From NCBI GenBank assembly GCA_963662675.2, contig CAXXHP010000001.1:186001-250000 (forward strand): a stretch of DNA of 64,000 nucleotides. The letters run 5' to 3'. Shown here piece after piece: positions 61,953-64,000 of the stretch. The notes below the pieces were generated by a model. The model did no database searches, was not told where the DNA came from, and saw nothing but the letters and a program-made list of their open reading frames with translations. Position numbers and translations under genes: made by a program. Position 1 is the stretch's first letter. Each line of letters opens with the position of its first letter. This stretch comes from G963662675 sp963662675 (lineage in GTDB: Bacteria; Bacteroidota; Bacteroidia; Bacteroidales; Prolixibacteraceae).

Positions 61953-63596
61953 TTAAAAGCTAAAACCTCCGGGAAATCTTTCTTGCTGTACTGGAGTTTC
62001 ATTGGCTACATACTCGAACCAATTGTAATCGGCATTTGATTCTGATATCTTCCCGTTTCCTGAAGCATATAGTCCTACATAAAGACCGGTATGACTTCCT
62101 ATTGTTTCTGAACTCAGGAATTTTGCATCAGCAGTTTCAATATTTGTATACTCATCATCTCCTTGAGAATAAGCAAATGTATAGGTTGATCTTTCTCCTT
62201 TAATTCTCAAATTAACCGGGCCATCTTTAAGTTCAACTTCCTCTGATTCATATGTTGTTTGGCCAAAGTTCAACTTTACGATCAAGACCCTTTTCCCATT
62301 TTTTCTAGTGATTATCATATCATAATGTGCGTCATTCTGAACCAATACTACGCCAGCCTCTTCATTGTCATTATTCGGTTTAAAATCGAGTTGGGTTGTG
62401 GCTGTATAGTACATGTCAGTTACCCTGCGCCCAACAAAAGTTAAACTATTCCTTGTATTTATAGTTTCAGCAGTACCTTTTAAACGCAGATATCCTAAAC
62501 GTTCACTAAGAGAGAAATTATCATTTTCAGGTAGCTGTATATAGTTCCATTCCAGTCCAAGCTCATCATTTTCGAAATCTGTTCGTGTTGATTTTTCAGG
62601 AAATGGGTGTAATGGAAGTGTTGGGCATGTCATATCAATAGTTGCTGTACCATTGCCATTTACAACAGGCCAGCCATTTTTAGGCCACGCAACAGGAGCC
62701 AAACATGTTTCCCGTCCATTTGTATGGTGCAAAGGAGAAGCTACAGAGCGATATCCATGGAAAAGAATCCACCAGGAATCGTCATGAGCTTGTATTATAT
62801 CAGCATGTCCTACTCCCTGAATGGGATTTCCCTGACCGGCAGCATTCGCATGAGCCAAAATTGGATTCGCAGGATTATCGATGTATGGACCCCATATGCT
62901 ATGGCTGCGTGCAATAGTTTCATGGTGTCCATCTTCAGTACCACCTTCTGCTGCCATCAGGTAATAAAAACCATCTTTTTTATAAATATGAGGACCTTCA
63001 GCATAGCGTCCACCTGTTCCATTCCAGACCTTACGTCCTTCAGTTAATAGTTCTCCTTTTTCCAGATTTATCTCATATAAAACCATTGGGGAAGAAATAA
63101 CATAGGCTTTCCCATCATCATCCCAAAAGAGGTCAGGGTCAATTCCTCCAAGGTCTTTTAGCCATATAGGATCTGACCAGGGACCTGCAGGATTTTTAGC
63201 TGTCACGTAGAAATTACCACCTGTTCCTCCCATATTGGTCGTGATCATATAAAATGTATTTTCATGATAACGGATTGTTGCTGCAAAAATATTTAACCCT
63301 TGGGGAAGTTGATCTTCACTGTGAATACAATGTCCTATTTGCTCCCAATTGACCAAATCTTTACTGTGAAATACAGGTACTCCAGGGAAATATTGAAAGG
63401 TACTTGTGATAAGGTAATAATCATCTCCAACTCGACAAACACTCGGGTCTGAATAAAACCCGGGAATAACAGGGTTGTTATAAGTCACTTGCAAGTCAGG
63501 ATCTGGTAAAACTGAAAATGGATTCCTTCCTCCAAATCCTTGTGCAAATAATGTGGCGCAGGAAAAAATGAAGAAAATAGTTAGTCGTGTTCTCAT
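61953..63596 (-). CDS. GH43 family glycosidase (beta-xylosidase/arabinofuranosidase type)
   Basis: A 547-residue secreted enzyme: signal peptide ending LFAQ, then the five-bladed GH43 propeller with the three catalytic acids in context, Asp in PGFYSDPSV (base), Asp in GGIDPDLFWDDDG (pKa modulator) and Glu in YAEGPHIYKKDG (acid). A C-terminal beta-sandwich of concanavalin type follows from about residue 345 (DFENDELGLEWNYIQL). This is the layout of beta-xylosidases and related exo-enzymes. It is upstream of a decayed piece of a paralogue and next to a CBM6-like protein at the window end. Confidence 0.93.
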   Translation of the reverse strand: MRTRLTIFFIFSCATLFAQGFGGRNPFSVLPDPDLQVTYNNPVIPGFYSDPSVCRVGDDYYLITSTFQYFPGVPVFHSKDLVNWEQIGHCIHSEDQLPQGLNIFAATIRYHENTFYMITTNMGGTGGNFYVTAKNPAGPWSDPIWLKDLGGIDPDLFWDDDGKAYVISSPMVLYEINLEKGELLTEGRKVWNGTGGRYAEGPHIYKKDGFYYLMAAEGGTEDGHHETIARSHSIWGPYIDNPANPILAHANAAGQGNPIQGVGHADIIQAHDDSWWILFHGYRSVASPLHHTNGRETCLAPVAWPKNGWPVVNGNGTATIDMTCPTLPLHPFPEKSTRTDFENDELGLEWNYIQLPENDNFSLSERLGYLRLKGTAETINTRNSLTFVGRRVTDMYYTATTQLDFKPNNDNEEAGVVLVQNDAHYDMIITRKNGKRVLIVKLNFGQTTYESEEVELKDGPVNLRIKGERSTYTFAYSQGDDEYTNIETADAKFLSSETIGSHTGLYVGLYASGNGKISESNADYNWFEYVANETPVQQERFPGGFSF

Positions 63597-63639
63597 AATT
63601 CTATAGTTAGTTTTAATCTACATTTCATTTATTCAACTT

Positions 63640-64000
63640 TTAATATGTACTAAACCCAAACTGGTCAATTTTGCATATTTCTCCTTCATTTTCAGAATTC
63701 ATTACAAAATATACGGCATGTTTTCCAGTAACTTGTTTGTCCATGCTTGAGCTTATCCATTTCCAAACAGTACCGTCAGTAGCTATCTCTTTTTGATCTG
63801 CTTCCTCAACTGCTTGTTCTGTAACATTAGCAGTCCCAATTAAAGTTCCTCCCATTTCCGCAGAAGGTGCATCAATAAATACCATTAAAGAACCATCAAC
63901 ATCTTTAGCTTCTTTAGTAACAAGCAGGTTGAGCGCTACATTTTGTTGGTTGCCAAAATCAAGGTATTTATAGCCAGCCACATGGCTGTTTCGAAGGTTT
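63640..64000 (-). CDS. CBM6-like domain, C-terminal end (partial)
   Basis: An open frame runs from the window edge to the stop at 63640-63642. Residues visible at the end of a protein: HVAGYKYLDFGNQQNVALNL, a beta-rich segment with SLMVFIDAPSAEMGGTLIG, and a final HAVYFVMNSENEG. The pattern is that of a carbohydrate-binding module of family 6, often fused behind GH43 or other glycosidases. The catalytic part lies outside the window. The stop is 43 bases from the start of the GH43 gene on the same strand. Confidence 0.65.
   Translation of the reverse strand, partial: NLRNSHVAGYKYLDFGNQQNVALNLLVTKEAKDVDGSLMVFIDAPSAEMGGTLIGTANVTEQAVEEADQKEIATDGTVWKWISSSMDKQVTGKHAVYFVMNSENEGEICKIDQFGFSTY

Overview
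The window looks like chromosomal DNA of a Bacteroidota bacterium, probably of the Marinilabiliales/Prolixibacteraceae type. Evidence: A+T-rich sequence; a TonB-dependent receptor tail followed by a DUF4249 lipoprotein; many secreted proteins whose signal peptides end in AQ; glycoside hydrolases of families GH92, GH3 and GH43; promoters of the Bacteroidota form (TTTG, about 20 bases, TAnnTTTG); and few Shine-Dalgarno sites. No rRNA, tRNA, CRISPR array, intact insertion sequence or prophage was recognised.

Layout. 0-4 kb: end of an outer-membrane receptor operon (receptor tail, DUF4249 lipoprotein, plug-like protein, small secreted protein). 4-10 kb: housekeeping genes (GNAT-nitrilase fusion, two MscS channels, a 34-residue basic protein, RlmF). 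10-17 kb: secreted carbohydrate and esterase genes (GH92, two tandem CE1-like esterases) and surface proteins. 17-25 kb: redox and thiol metabolism, with a decayed HxlR regulator, a peroxiredoxin-like protein, PanB, a tautomerase, a beta-helix protein, a rhodanese/histidine-methyltransferase pair that matches the anaerobic ergothioneine route (EanB/EanA), and an HxlR/quinone-reductase/monooxygenase locus. 25.1-27.6 kb: a three-gene, fully overlapping operon of zinc-type macrodomain, class M sirtuin and DUF5131 protein. 27.7-41.5 kb: Crp/Fnr regulator, GH3, MarC, lytic transglycosylase, UvrA, nucleoside kinase, a 1-kb repeat-rich gap, MATE pump and a Mn-type/Fe-type superoxide dismutase pair. 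41.8-59 kb: mostly minus-strand accessory genes (alpha/beta hydrolases, NTF2-like protein, beta-helix protein, several NAD(P)-dependent oxidoreductases, HxlR regulators, a PQQ-like propeller, aldo/keto reductase, metallo-hydrolase, AraC regulator), with several broken genes. 59-64 kb: a membrane-anchored sensor-like protein, a TAXI solute-binding protein, a GH43 enzyme with a decayed fragment of a second one beside it, and a CBM6-like domain cut by the window edge.

How the genes work together. Two themes recur. One is polysaccharide and ester degradation by secreted enzymes. The other is protection against electrophiles and oxidants: three intact HxlR regulators each face or accompany an oxidoreductase, a fourth is a remnant, and there are two SODs, a peroxiredoxin-like protein, EanA/EanB and several reductases. 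The most interesting unit is the macrodomain-SirTM-DUF5131 operon. It encodes an apparent writer and eraser of ADP-ribosylation, but instead of the lipoylation genes known from staphylococcal and streptococcal SirTM operons it carries a cysteine-rich, radical-SAM-like DUF5131 protein.
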